Of a stretch of 64,000 nt of DNA, positions 11,401-22,539 are shown in pieces (positions within the stretch are counted from its first letter, which is position 1; each line of letters starts with the position of its first letter). Origin of the DNA: Dendrocalamus latiflorus (Eukaryota; Streptophyta; Magnoliopsida; Poales; Poaceae); assembly GCA_017311315.1 (NCBI GenBank), contig CM029640.1:14459740-14523739 (forward strand), given 5' to 3'. Under the pieces are notes generated by a model. That model worked only from the letters and a program-made list of their open reading frames with translations, did no database searches and was not told the origin of the DNA. A program made the translations under genes and the position numbers.

Positions 11401-11628
11401 TTGGGAGGCCAAAATCGCCAGACAACGCGGCGGGCTTCATGCGAAGAGTAGGAGGTAGAGAAGCTCACCGGGCAAACGACCGCTAGACGGGGAGGCCACC
11501 ATCACCATCGTCGAGTGCCCTTCTCTCTAATTAACTGGCCGCTGTCGTCGAGCACCACTCTCTCTCTGATCCACCGACCGTTGTCGCCGAGTGTCATGCC
11601 ACTAGTTGGAGGAGTGATGGGAGATGGA

Positions 11629-12180
11629 ATTGGTGGCGGCGTCGAGGAGGAGGAAGAGACGTGGCACAAGGATTCGGGGGAGGAAAGGAGGCGGCGGTTG
11701 CGGGAGGTGGAAGTGGCGAGGTGGTGATGGGCAGATGGGGAGAGGAGACGGTGGGCGAATGCGTTGGGGAGGTGGCGACGGGGGATGTGGCGCTGCTGGA
11801 GGAAGTTGGGGGACTGCGACCAGACGCTGCTGAGCGGGGAAGAAATTGGTGGTGGCACCAAGGAGGAGAAGGCGCTGCGTGAGGGTTCAGGGGAGAGAAG
11901 GAGGTGGCGGTTGCAGGAGGTGGAGGTCGGGAAGCGGCGGCGGGCAGATGGGAAGAGGATGCGGCGAGCGAATGCATTGGGGAGGCGGCAACGGACGGAT
12001 GCGGCGCTGTTGGGGGAAGTAGGGGGCTGCGACCAGATGCTGTCACACGGGGAAGGAATTGGTGGCAGCGCTGAGGAGGAGGAGGCGTGGCACGAGGGTT
12101 CGGGGGAGAAAAGGAGGCGACGATTGCAGAGGTGGAGTGGTTGCGGGAGGCGGAGGATGTGGGGGAAGAGAAGAGGAAGA
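11629..12180 (+). repeat. GC-rich tandem repeat, about 215 bp x 2.6
   Basis: Three units begin at about 11629, 11845 and 12058 (spacings 216 and 213) with ATTGGTGGCGGC-like starts. They share blocks such as GAGAGAAGGAGGTGGCGG and GCGAATGCATTGGGGAGG. A 229-codon minus-strand frame crosses it with three matching Ser/Pro-rich repeats. This is best explained by the repeat keeping a frame open, not by a gene. Confidence 0.75.
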
Positions 12181-12859
12181 GCGCGGCCCATGCGTCGGCT
12201 CGATCTTTTCTACGAGGAGCGGAAGAACTATCTACATACAGATCTGGACGGCTGATCTTTAATCGGACGACTGAGAAGAGAGGAGGGAGAACGAACCGAC
12301 GACCACCAACTCATATTTTTAAGGAGTAGAAATAATAGATTAAAAAATGCTATGTTGTCTGTCCTAGCACATTCCTCTCTCTCGTTTCGTCTCCTTCCTC
12401 ATCTCTCCTTGTCCCATCTTTGCCCAATTCACAGATGACCACGGGACGGCGAGCTCTCAGCACTTCCGCACTGTGACCACCGAAGTGTACCATGGAGAGA
12501 ACACGGGCACATCTCTCAAGTGCCTCCTGCGATAAGGGATTTTGGCGGCTTTCCCCCATCGCTGCTCCGAGTGGTGTGCCGAGGTGTCCCAATTATGCTT
12601 TCGAAAGTTCCACTGTGTCGATAGAAGTAGTTAGTTATTCTAGGCAGGCAGGTTAGTAATTCTTCTCTTCATTTTAACGTGAGTAGTTTCAACTTAGCTC
12701 ATTTATACTTTTGCTGCTCATAGATTTTTAACGACCGGGAAGCTTGTCTTCATGCAGAGGCTAGAGTAAGAAGGATTAACCAATGTTAGAAATTTTTGTA
12801 CGAATAATCTATTTTTTATTCGAAATTACAGAAATATACCCGCGGAATTTTTTTTTTTA

Positions 12860-13275
12860 CAAAAATAGGCTCCAGTCGCCCAATGGGGGGTGACTACAGC
12901 CTTTTGCCCAACCGGGAGGCGACATTTGGGAAATATGAGAACGGTTGGGCGAATCATTGCTGTCGCCTGAGCGTTGGGCGACTGCATTGGAGTCGCTATA
13001 CGGTTAGGCAACTATAATTGCAGTCGCCCAACGCCAGGGCGACCAGGGGGATTTAAGATAGCACACTCGGCCGCCGTCCACTACCTACCACTTTTTTCAC
13101 TCATTCTGCGCACAGAGAAGAAACGGGAGAAGAAGAGAAAAGAAGAGGAGAGGAAGAAGGGGAAGAAAAGGAGGGGGAGAAGAGAGGAAGGAGGTGAAGA
13201 AAAGGAGGGGGAGAAGAGGAGAAGGAGAGGAGGACAGGGTAGGAGGAGGAGGTGAGAGAGGAAGGAGGAGTGGAA
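12860..13275 (+). promoter_or_regulatory. 5' region of the Mutator-like element: GTCGCCC motif cluster and purine tract
   Basis: Between 12865 and 13052 the words GTCGCCC(AA) and TTGGGCGAC occur at least six times in both orientations. Between 13112 and 13275 the plus strand is almost purely A and G (units such as GGAGAAGA). Both lie upstream of the transposase start codon at 13540 and would form its leader or promoter. The terminal inverted repeat of the element was not located. Confidence 0.4.
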
Positions 13276-13539
13276 GCTATTCCATCCATTTGGATCCAGG
13301 TATTTTTTTATTATGTTGTATTTGCACTATTATTTATATGAAATATTGATGTTAGTAAAAATTTTAGATGTAGAAAATTTAGTACAATTTTAGTATGGAA
13401 ATATTAGTGTAAAAAAGTTTCAGTATACATTTTGTAGTATAGAAATTTTAGCATAATTTTTAGTATAGAAAGTTTAGTATTGTGCGATGTTATTTGACAT
13501 GTCGTAAAATTGAAACATATATGCAGGCCGACATCATCA

Positions 13540-16182
13540 ATGGCTACTACATTGAGGGTGTATTACGGTACTGGAACCATTCGTGAAGGTCCGAATGGTG
13601 TGGATTTGAGCGAATTTCCGCAAGTCACTCTCGTACTTCCGGATGACGAGAATACTCGAATGGCAGATGTGCAGCATTGGCTAACCCAGAGTTTTTCATT
13701 GGACTCCGAGGTGTGCAGCGTCATCGTGCAAGAGCTTTGGAGCCGATCTCCCACGGACATCAGATAGGAGTTGAAGACATTGGTGCGCTCTGCTTCGTGG
13801 AAGGGCTTTGTGCAAGGGTGCCGGCACCGTGGATACGAGTGTGTGCTGCTTGTGCAACCGTGCTCACTATAAGCAGCTGCGCAAGCTCGTGCGTCCGCCC
13901 TTGCTCCGGGAGGTGCTAGCAGCTCGGGCAGGCCGCGTGTTGGCGAAGATGATGAAGTTGCTCATGATGAAGCCGATGCGGTACATGGAGGAGAGTTATA
14001 GCCATCAAGCCATAGAGAGGGAACTGGGCAAGCCGATGAAGGAGAGCATAATGAGTACATCGTGCAGCAGATGGACTCTGATGACCAGAGGGAATGGGAT
14101 GAAGAGGAAGCTGTAGAGGACGACGACGAGGACAGTTCCGATGAGGATGGAGTTCCTATCCCCCAGGAATGGAACCGATTTAATACCGAGGGTGTTTCCG
14201 CACATGATGGGCATGAATCACCATGGGAGTATCATGAGACAGAGGTTCGGTTGCATGCTATGTTTGCTGACAAGGAAGCACTACAGGATGCCATCAAGCT
14301 TTGGGCCCTTTCAATACAGCGGATATTTCGCGTCGTCAAATCAAGCCAGGAGCAGTACATTGTGAAGTGCAAGCAGGCCGGTTGTCCTTGGAGGGTGCAC
14401 GCACGTAGACCCAAGTATGAGACTCATTGGATTGTGTCCAAGGTGGAGCCGCACTCCTGCATTCGAAACACTGTCTTGGCGAGGCATCGTAACCTGACGT
14501 TCGGATTTATAGCCAATTTGATGTATGGGGAGATAGTGGAGAAGATAGACATGGAGGCTACACATATTGTGGTAGCTATCGAGAATAAATTCAAGTATAA
14601 GATTAGCTACGCGAAGGTGTGGCGTGCCAAGCAAAAGGCGTTGGAAAAACGTTTTGGGACTTTCGAGGCGGTGTACGACAACCTTCCTCATATGCTTAAG
14701 GTCTTGCAGGAAAGGAACCCAGGCACGTACATCGCCTTGCACGACAAGCCGTCCATAAGTCCACCAGAATATGCGGTGTTGCAGAGAGCATTTTTTGCAT
14801 TTAGTGCTAGCATCGAAGCATTCAGGCACATGTTGCCAGTGATCTTAGTTGACGGGACCTTCTTGATAGGCAAATACAAGGGGCAGATCCTGACGGCCAT
14901 AGGAGTTGACGGTAACAATCAAATATTGACGCTGGCCATTGCATTTGTGGAGAGTGAGAATTATGAAAACTGGCTGTGGTTTCTCAGACATGTGAGGGCT
15001 GCAGCTGTAGGCACTCGTCCTGGTGTGTGCGTAATCCATGATCGCCACGCTGGTATTATAAAGCCTATAAGAAAACTTCAAGAAGACGCCGAGGAGCCCT
15101 TTCCTTGGCCGGACATGAGGAACCGGTGGTGCAATTGTCACTTAGGGGCAAACTTTTTCAAGTAATTCCTGAAACAATCTTTGATGAAGCTATTCAAGAG
15201 GCTGGCTAGGCAGAACCAGCAGAGGAAATTTGATGCTTTGTGGCGGTTGTTGGATGAGCACACTAGCAAGAACGTCGAAGAGAGGAGCAAGGGGCCGGTC
15301 ACTCCTGGGGCGGTACAACCGCAATGCTTGCCAACAATCGATGAGCCTAACCCAAGTGATCCAAGAAGGAGGAGCTCATGAAACATCAAGTGCTTCTCGC
15401 AGTGGATCGAGGGGGAACCATTGGAGAAGTGGTCGCTGTTGCACGACACGGATGGCGCAAGGTACGGCATAATGACAACTAACCTTGCGGAGGTGTACAA
15501 TTGGGTTCTCAGGGGCCACCGTTCTCAACCCCTTGTTGCCATCGTGGAAGGTGTTCTTCACAGCACAATCCGCTACTTCAGGGAGAGGCACGCGAGTGCC
15601 GCACTTCATGCGGCCAATCCCCGAGCCCTGTATTCGTCCAAAATTACGGCGTACATGGGGACGAAGGCATAAAAGGGTCAATTGCACATAGTGCAGGTCA
15701 TGGGCAACAGGGAGCACCGTTTCGACGTGGTACTCCGTGATAGAGCCAGATTTGGGACAGCTCGTTCCCTTGTTACCTATGAGGTATGCCTTGGAGATCA
15801 TTCAAATGAACCTAATTGCACATGCAATAAGCTCAAGCTGTTACACAAGCCATGTTCTCATGTCCTCGCTGCATGCGGGACCATGGGTATGGATCCTTCA
15901 AACTTCATGTCGGAGTACTTCTTCAAGGAAAGGGTACTGCAGGCTTGGTGTGGAGAGCTCCGGAGGTTCAGGGTGGTCGAAAACTTTGCCACCTTGGACA
16001 TTGCAAGGAGGATCTGGGTTCCAGATGTTAACATGCTGATGGGTGGGAAGGGTCGGCGATAGAGCCGGCGTATTAGAAATAACATGGACGAATCTCAAGC
16101 TGGAACATCTGGTGCACGTTGCGGGCGATGCGGTCAGGAGGGGCACACAGCTAGACGATGCAATGCATGTCCTGATCAGTAG
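13540..16182 (+). pseudogene. MULE (MuDR-type) transposase, seven in-frame stops
   Basis: The ATG at 13540 opens one frame running 881 codons to TAG 16180-16182. In order: an N-terminal MuDR-like region (LRVYYGTGTIREGPNGVDL); an acidic stretch; a zinc-binding DNA-binding domain (CKQAGCPWRVHARR to HSC, about 14367-14460); the DDE transposase core with VDGTFLIGKYKGQ, VIHDRHAGI and TTNLAEVYN as likely Asp, Asp and Glu regions; a SWIM zinc finger (CTCNKLKLLHKPCSH, about 15817-15861); and a CCHC knuckle (CGRCGQEGHTARRC) at the very end. Stops at 13765, 13870, 13999, 15163, 15379, 15670 and 16060 interrupt it, yet the frame is never lost. No intron or frameshift is needed. This was an autonomous-type transposase, now dead. 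Confidence 0.9.
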
Positions 16183-16461
16183 TTATTGGAGACTACAACT
16201 AAATTTCATGTACTATTTGTAAAACTTGTATGTTACATCCCTTTTCTGTAATATAGTTGGTGTTGTGCTGGTAGCTTAGTATTGCTTTGTTTACTTACTT
16301 ACTAGATGTATTTGTTGTTCGTTAAAATGCGATTTTTTTGTGGCTCGTGATAACAACCGCACGAAGATAATAACTAATCCATGACATGCTTAACAACATT
16401 GCACATAATTTCGATCAACACTCGTACATACTACGGTACAACCATACACCTCGTTGCCTAT

Positions 16462-16969
16462 ATGCCAAACGAGCCTCGTGGCACCCACATGGAGAATTAC
16501 TGGGGTTGCGCAAACTACTCCAGTGACTATCCCGATCACCGTTTTGACACCGCAACCTATCGGCAGCCAGTAACGACCACATGCACCATTTTCCCCTACC
16601 TTTTCTCCTTTACAGCACGCACTAACAATCTCTCCCCTGTATTTACAGTCTCCGGAGCCCCTATGTGGCTACCGCAAATGGATCGATCTTGAGATCCACC
16701 CTGCGGACCAATGGACCCTCGACTTCGAGGAGTGGAATGCCACACGGGAGAAGGAGTTGCTGGAGGAGGAGCACTGCAAGAACGAGCAAACCCTACGTAT
16801 ACAACGCGAAACGCAAGCTCATCTCGAAGCGCGCACGCGTAGGGAGCGAGAGGCTCGCGAGAGGGAGCGCGAGAGAAAGAGGGAAATGACGGCTAAGGGA
16901 AAAGAGGCCGCGGAGGAGTTCAACGCCGAGCGGGCAAGGAAGGGAAAGTGGCCCCGGTCCATACAGTAG
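16462..16969 (+). CDS. Small second gene of the Mutator-like element (GRF-like zinc finger/coiled coil)
   Basis: Exon 1 is 16462-16569, starting at ATG (MPNEPRGTHMENYWGC). The intron is 16570-16648 (GTAACG...TTTACAG). Exon 2 is 16649-16969 (SPEPLCGYRKWIDLEIHP), ending TAG. The frame joins in phase 0 to give about 142 aa. The pattern of a WGC-type start, conserved D/H residues and SPEPLCGYRKWID resembles the GRF-type zinc-finger proteins found beside MULE transposases in grasses. The C-terminal half is an Arg/Glu-rich coiled coil. It follows the transposase by 280 bp on the same strand. The upstream Cys pair expected for a GRF finger is not visible, so the 5' end may be incomplete. Confidence 0.5.
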
Positions 16970-16994
16970 GTCGTACGAGCAGTTGGGTGTGTTA

Positions 16995-17362
16995 GGGCCT
17001 GTTTGGGAGAGCTCCACCACTGAAAATGTGGATCTGGAGCAGCAGCTCCACCGTGGATCTGGGATCCCACCATGGAGTGTTTGGCTTGTACAGCAGCTGC
17101 AGATCCACGAAATTGAGGTTTTGATGGGAATGACCACTTTTGGTGGGATGGGGTGTGTAACCAGTGGCATTGGTGGGTAATTACCACCCAACTTCACGGT
17201 GGAGCACCCCTTGAGGAGCTCCATGAAATCCATGGATCTGGCCCTCAGATCCAGGATTTTGGTGATCCAGATTTCGCGGAGCTGGAGCGTTTGGGTAAAA
17301 TTTCGTGGAGTGGAGCTGTTTTTCGTGGATCTGGAGCTGGTGGAACTCTCCCAAACAGGCCC
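16995..17362. mobile_element. Tourist-like (PIF/Harbinger) MITE
   Basis: 368 bp with termini GGGCCTGTTTGGGAGAG and its reverse complement, about 25 bp matched. Flanked by TTA at 16992-16994 and 17363-17365, the target duplication of PIF/Harbinger elements. No coding capacity. Confidence 0.92.
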
Positions 17363-17365
17363 TTA

Positions 17366-18631
17366 ATTGCTTCAATAGTAAATGCCGCTTGAATCACCTG
17401 GAGAGATTAAGCTCATGGATATGCGAAGAAAAACACAAACAAATTTGTTCATGTCGTCTTGATTCTTTGCGGAGGGAAAGAAGAGCCAACACGAGAGATC
17501 ATGCGAATAATATATTCGCTACTCATGTTTGGAGACCAAACATGACTAAAATAGCATGTTCACAACATGCGTGCCCTTCGAATATTCACTATAATTTGCT
17601 GGTAGGTTGGTCCACCTTTTAGGGATATTTTCTAAAATGGAAATGTTGGATAGGTATTAGTCATAGTCGGCAGGTGTGGAGGCGGAGCCAAGGACATGAC
17701 ATAGGCTGGGGACATTCATAAAGGTGTGGCATGGACCACATCATAGATAGGCGGGGCGTGGTGTTAGAGCTGATAGCATGTTGTAGGATGAGCACGGCAA
17801 CGAAGGCATGGTCATGTGCCTCGATGTTGCCGATGGTGTGGTACAAGCAAGCTTGGCGATGGTAGTTTGATGTGTCTAGGTAATATGATTTATTAATCCA
17901 TACAAATGTACGGTTATTCAGCTAGCGTTGTTTATGATATGATTTTGTTTGTATCAAGTTCTAAAAATTAATTCTTTTCAATTAAAATTGGGTTTATACA
18001 GTAGATCTTTTCTGTAAGATTTGTAAAGTACAAATTCATGAACTTTCATTTTTTTTCTATATAATTTACAATGTTGGATTGGATTCTATTTATTTTGTTT
18101 GTTTTAATTTTGTTATTTATTAAAGTAAATAGAAGTGGTACCTGGTACTTTTGTAATCAATATCTTAGTTTTTTATTATGTTATTTCTATTCTTTAGAAA
18201 CACGGGTATATCCACCCCGGCTCCATTTTATTAATGAAACCAAGATCTTATTTCTATTTTGCTAGCCGTTTTAAGTTTTAAGAATTTAGACAACACTATA
18301 GCTAAATGTAATATTTCTTAAAAACAAAAAAATGTTATGTAATATAGCTTCCGTAATTACCAGACTCGTTGAAGCCCCACAATAATTGTGATTTAAAATC
18401 TCGATGGTGGCAGACATAAAGAGTTGGTTTTAGATAAGACAATATAATGGTGAGGACTTCACAGTTAGTTTTACGCAAAACGTAGAGTTGCTTATTTGAA
18501 CTAAAAACCCTATTAATTTTGAGTAAATATATTGTTTGAAACGTATGATTTGGATGTATGAAAACGATAAGAGTAGATTTATCATAAAAAAAATACTTTT
18601 ATAGTATTGCACTTTTATATTTTTAAAAAAA
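17366..18631. other. Intergenic, no feature recognised
   Basis: AT-rich non-coding DNA with only short open frames. No RNA gene, inverted repeat or protein similarity was recognised. Confidence 0.6.
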
Positions 18632-18899
18632 TCTCTACTATTATATAAAGAGGAGTTGGTGGTTGGCGCGTTCTCCTCTCTCCTCTTTGCAGCTATCCGA
18701 TTTGATCTGGACCATTCATCTCTCTACTCTCTCTCTCTCAGAATACAACCACCCAACTTTCCTTATCTCCTCGCGCATTCTGGCCATTTTTCTATCTCTG
18801 TCGCTTGCTCTCCAATATTTGATGTTTGAACTTGGCCAGGCAGTAAGTTCCGTCTCACCATTTTTATGACTTCGTTGCAACGCACGGATCTCTAACTAG
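18632..18899 (+). mobile_element. Short non-autonomous Helitron
   Basis: Begins TCTCTACTATTAT right after an A and ends CTAG before a T (18896-18899), the A/T insertion site and TC...CTRR termini of Helitrons. A 10-bp perfect palindrome CGTTGCAACG (18873-18882) sits about 14 bp before the 3' end as the expected hairpin. 268 bp, non-coding. Confidence 0.75.
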
Positions 18900-20826
18900 T
18901 AGCTTAAACTTCTGACTTATAATTAAAATTATAATGTAGCGTCTGTTAACTTTTTTCTGATAAAAATAAAAAAAATCATTATTTTATCACAGACAATACA
19001 AAAAAATACGAAAAAAATAAAAAAATCAAATAAGTCAAAATTAGAAGTCGACGTGTTCTAAATATTTTCTAATTTAAATAAATTAAAAACTAAAATAAAT
19101 CAGAAACTAAAACCATGTAAAAGCAAACCCATTTCAATCATCTTATCCAGAGCCCACCCTTTTGCTGTCGTTTTGATCCAAAGTTTCCAAGCCAAAGCCG
19201 TAATCAGTGAAGGAAGCCTTAACCCGGCACCTTGCCTGACAACGATATCTATGTCTGCGTGTATCAGCTTATCAATGACAAGTCTTATACTGTCCCTCAA
19301 AATAGCTCCAAATCAATTGAATTAGTCATCGTTTTTTCCAGATAGCGATGAGCTAATGAAACGCTATGCGTACGAACAAATGTATGTGAATTCATTGGCG
19401 GAGCCTTGTTACCGAGGACGGGCCCACAATATGATTTTTGCATTGATTCGTTGTCCATTGTCGTGTCATCTGTAGCCGCCTTTGCTGAAACTAGAAGGAT
19501 GGCTTTTCACCGGCCTACCGCCAATACCGCCAATGCCCCCCAAAAAAAGGAGAGAATTATGGCGCTGCTTGCGGCTTTGTTTTCTGATTTATAAATTAAC
19601 TTACACTGTAATAGCTATTACTTTTTAAAATATAAAAAGAAGAAAAAAAAACTTTTTATATTGTCATGGATAATGTAAAGGAATATAGAAAAAAAATCAA
19701 AATAAGTTAAAATTAAAAGTCGATGTATTCTAAGTGAGTTCTAGTATATAATAAAAGAATTTAGTGATCAAATAACTGTCTTGTTGACTTTGCAAAATAA
19801 AAAACGTTACTCGAAGCATACTACAACCATAGAAGAAAATGCAAGAAAGAGAGCCTCACGTGAGATCTTCCATCTATAATTAATTAAGATGATCAACTTT
19901 ACCATACAGCTAACAGGCGAGGCCCTTCCGATAGCCCCATTCACTCGATATCATGTGATCATTTTAGCTTCAGTTTTTAACTTTCGGTTTATTTTTCACT
20001 ATTCATAAATTTCGTCTTTTTCTGAACTTTTGACTTTTTGTTGAGTTTTTTTGCCGGTTCTTTTTTTCCCGTATTTATTTGTATTATATGTAATAGGCTA
20101 ACATATTTTTTATATATTTTATTTTTTTAAATTTAATTATGCTAAATAAGCCTCTGTCAGCTATAGTATTTTTTCAGCCAGTTACAGTGCTTTTCAGTCA
20201 TAAGCCATAAAAAAAGCCCAAATGAGCACCACCGATCATCGTCTGACGTGCTATATTTAATTTACGCTGCCTTAGTGGGTCGTAGATCCTCTGTCCTTTA
20301 CGAAGCTTGCTTGAGCTCTTGAAACAATTGAACAAAGTTGAAGATGCTGCGTAGATAATTCTGATTTGTTGACGAAAAAGCGGTTCACAAGGGTTAGATA
20401 GTGCGTAGATATTTTATCTAAATTAGATCCATCAAAGGCAGCTAGCCTATGACGTTTATTAGCTAATGTCGTATTACTTATTTTGTTTTGTTTTTATTGC
20501 CATAGCTCCCTAACTCTCACCGTCGAAAGAGGGGCATGAGGCTGCATATACACCACCTACCAATAAGATTAATAAAGTTAAGAGTAAGGCTGAGTGCAAG
20601 CCATATCTCTTCTTTTCTTTTTTTTTATATTGTAAGTTTGAGTATTTGATTGTTAGCAACACGATCACCCATGTATAACAAAATATATTCTTTTTATATA
20701 AAAAGATGTTCTTAAAAAGGTCATTTTATAAATGGAAAATAATATGGCTCCTATGTCCGATATGAATACTCGTATGAATGTCTCACCTAGGCCGAGTTAC
20801 TACCACATAAATATCATCCTTGTCAT
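18900..20826. other. Intergenic, AT-rich, with one direct repeat
   Basis: No gene. A 40-bp segment AATCAAATAAGTCAAAATTA... ending in GTGTTCTAA at 19021-19061 recurs in diverged form at 19692-19733, suggesting paired ends of an eroded MITE. Nothing else was recognised. Confidence 0.5.
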
Positions 20827-21327
20827 TAGGGGTGGAAAACGGTAACGGATGATTCGTTTTTATCCGATATTCGTATCCAAAAAAACGCGAATGTGGTAAG
20901 CAAAATCCGTATTCGAAAATATTCGTATTCGTATTCGAGAATATTCATATCCGTATTTGAGAATATTCGTATTCGCATTCGTATTCGAGAATATTCGTAT
21001 TCAAGACTATTTGATTCGTATTCGATTCGTTTCTAGAACCCATGAAAAATCTGTACAAATTTTGAGATTCAAAATTTGAATTTATGCGGTTTAAAACCGG
21101 TAACCGGTCAAAAATTGGTGAAAAATTGGCAAAACCGCTAGGAATCCATTTTATCTGATATTAGTATCCGAGAAAATCCGTATTCGAAAATATCCGTTTT
21201 CGTATTCGAGAATATTCGTATTCGTATTTGAGAATATTCAAATTTGTATTCGTATTCATTTTAAAAATATAGATTCGTATTCGTATTTGAGACTATTCGA
21301 TCGTATCCGATCCATTTTCCACCCCTA
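20827..21327. mobile_element. hAT-type MITE rich in ATTCGTATTCG repeats
   Basis: The termini TAGGGGTGGAAAACGG and CCATTTTCCACCCCTA are inverted repeats. Perfect 8-bp target duplications CTTGTCAT lie at 20819-20826 and 21328-21335. The 501-bp interior is mostly a degenerate array of ATTCGTATTCGAGAAT. Confidence 0.93.
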
Positions 21328-21335
21328 CTTGTCAT

Positions 21336-22440
21336 CTCCCATCAGTAGTTCTCTTCAGATGCTTCTATCCCACCGCGTCTTACCAACGGCCAAGAGCTCG
21401 ATGCTCTCACTCCCACCCCTAACCCTCCCTCTCTCTTCTCACAGTTTGTGCTCGAGGAAAGCCATGTGCCATGGCTAGAGCTCACGTGGAGGTGCCTTTT
21501 CCATAGAGAGGCTAGAGTTCGTTGGACCTATCACCACCGTTGATTAGATCTCACTACATTTGGTAGGGCCGAGGCTAGAGGAGCTGGGGTGAGTAGTGCT
21601 AGCCTTACCCTGCTAGATTCAAGCCCGCTGGTGAATGGGGTGGCTCAACTCCATCCTCTATACTCGTTCTAAATATTAACACTAGGTAATTTGAGTTGTG
21701 GCAGCAACTGTTTCTGAATGTTCCAGCGCAAGACATCAAATGTTGCAGATATTTTGATATTTTCTTTTGTTGCTGTAACAAAGTTTAATTTTTATTGCAA
21801 TAGGTTCTTATATTTGTTGCCCCAATAGTTTAAATTTGTTACATATTTTTATTTGTTGATTTTGTATTTGTTACAACTAAATCAAAGATTTGTTGCAAGC
21901 TTAAGAACTAATTATTGCGCATCTAGTATTTGTTGTTGCAATAGATCAAATTAGATTTTCATCCTTATCTATTCGCCCACAAGCTTACGCCTCCTAATCC
22001 CTATTTTCATATCCTAGCACTTCTTCCCATGTGGTAGCTATTCACCATCCCACCCATGTTCCCTCCCGCTCTCCCCTACTCTCTCTCTCTCTCTCTTACT
22101 ACTCTATACATGTGTCTCTTTTGTAAATTTGTTTCAATTGATCGGGTTTCTCCTCCTGTCCCCCACTTCTATAGTAAATTGGGGCTCTGATGAGCTGATG
22201 GTGGCCAGAAGATTGCCCACTCCTTCCTCACGTTTCCTCTTTGAAAGTAAACTACAACCACTAGTGTTATAAGCCCCAGTATCAGTATCTCAAACATTAA
22301 CGTCAGTTGTTGATCTAAGATCACTACGGCCATTCGCTATGGTCTTCTTCTTCCACAAGTTAGAACGAGCCAATGAAAACGAAATTGAAGTACCAAATCG
22401 AACATCCAAACCAATCCTCCTAGAGTATTAGTCGCTCCTT
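21336..22440. other. Upstream region of the aminotransferase gene
   Basis: Non-coding. Contains a (CT)n microsatellite at about 22078-22100. No further mobile element was recognised. It presumably includes the distal promoter of the gene starting at 22540. Confidence 0.5.
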
Positions 22441-22448
22441 CTATAAAT
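22441..22448 (+). promoter_or_regulatory. Candidate TATA box of the aminotransferase gene
   Basis: CTATAAAT lies 99 bp before the start codon at 22540, a fitting distance for a plant TATA box with a 5' UTR of about 65-70 bases. No iron-deficiency element could be assigned by eye. Confidence 0.45.
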
Positions 22449-22539
22449 TGGTGGCCGTACACAACACCGATGGTATATTTCTAAAAAGCAAAAGGTACAA
22501 AGACGATAGGAGGCAATAACCAAAACACCAAACAAGAAG

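Noticed and set aside
11502..12191. 229-codon minus-strand frame rich in Ser and Pro
   Set aside because: Created by a 215-bp tandem repeat with units divisible by three; no recognisable domain.
19100..19300. 66-codon minus-strand frame (MRDSIRLVIDKL...)
   Set aside because: Short, isolated in AT-rich DNA, no recognisable family; could be a repeat remnant but not supportable as a gene.
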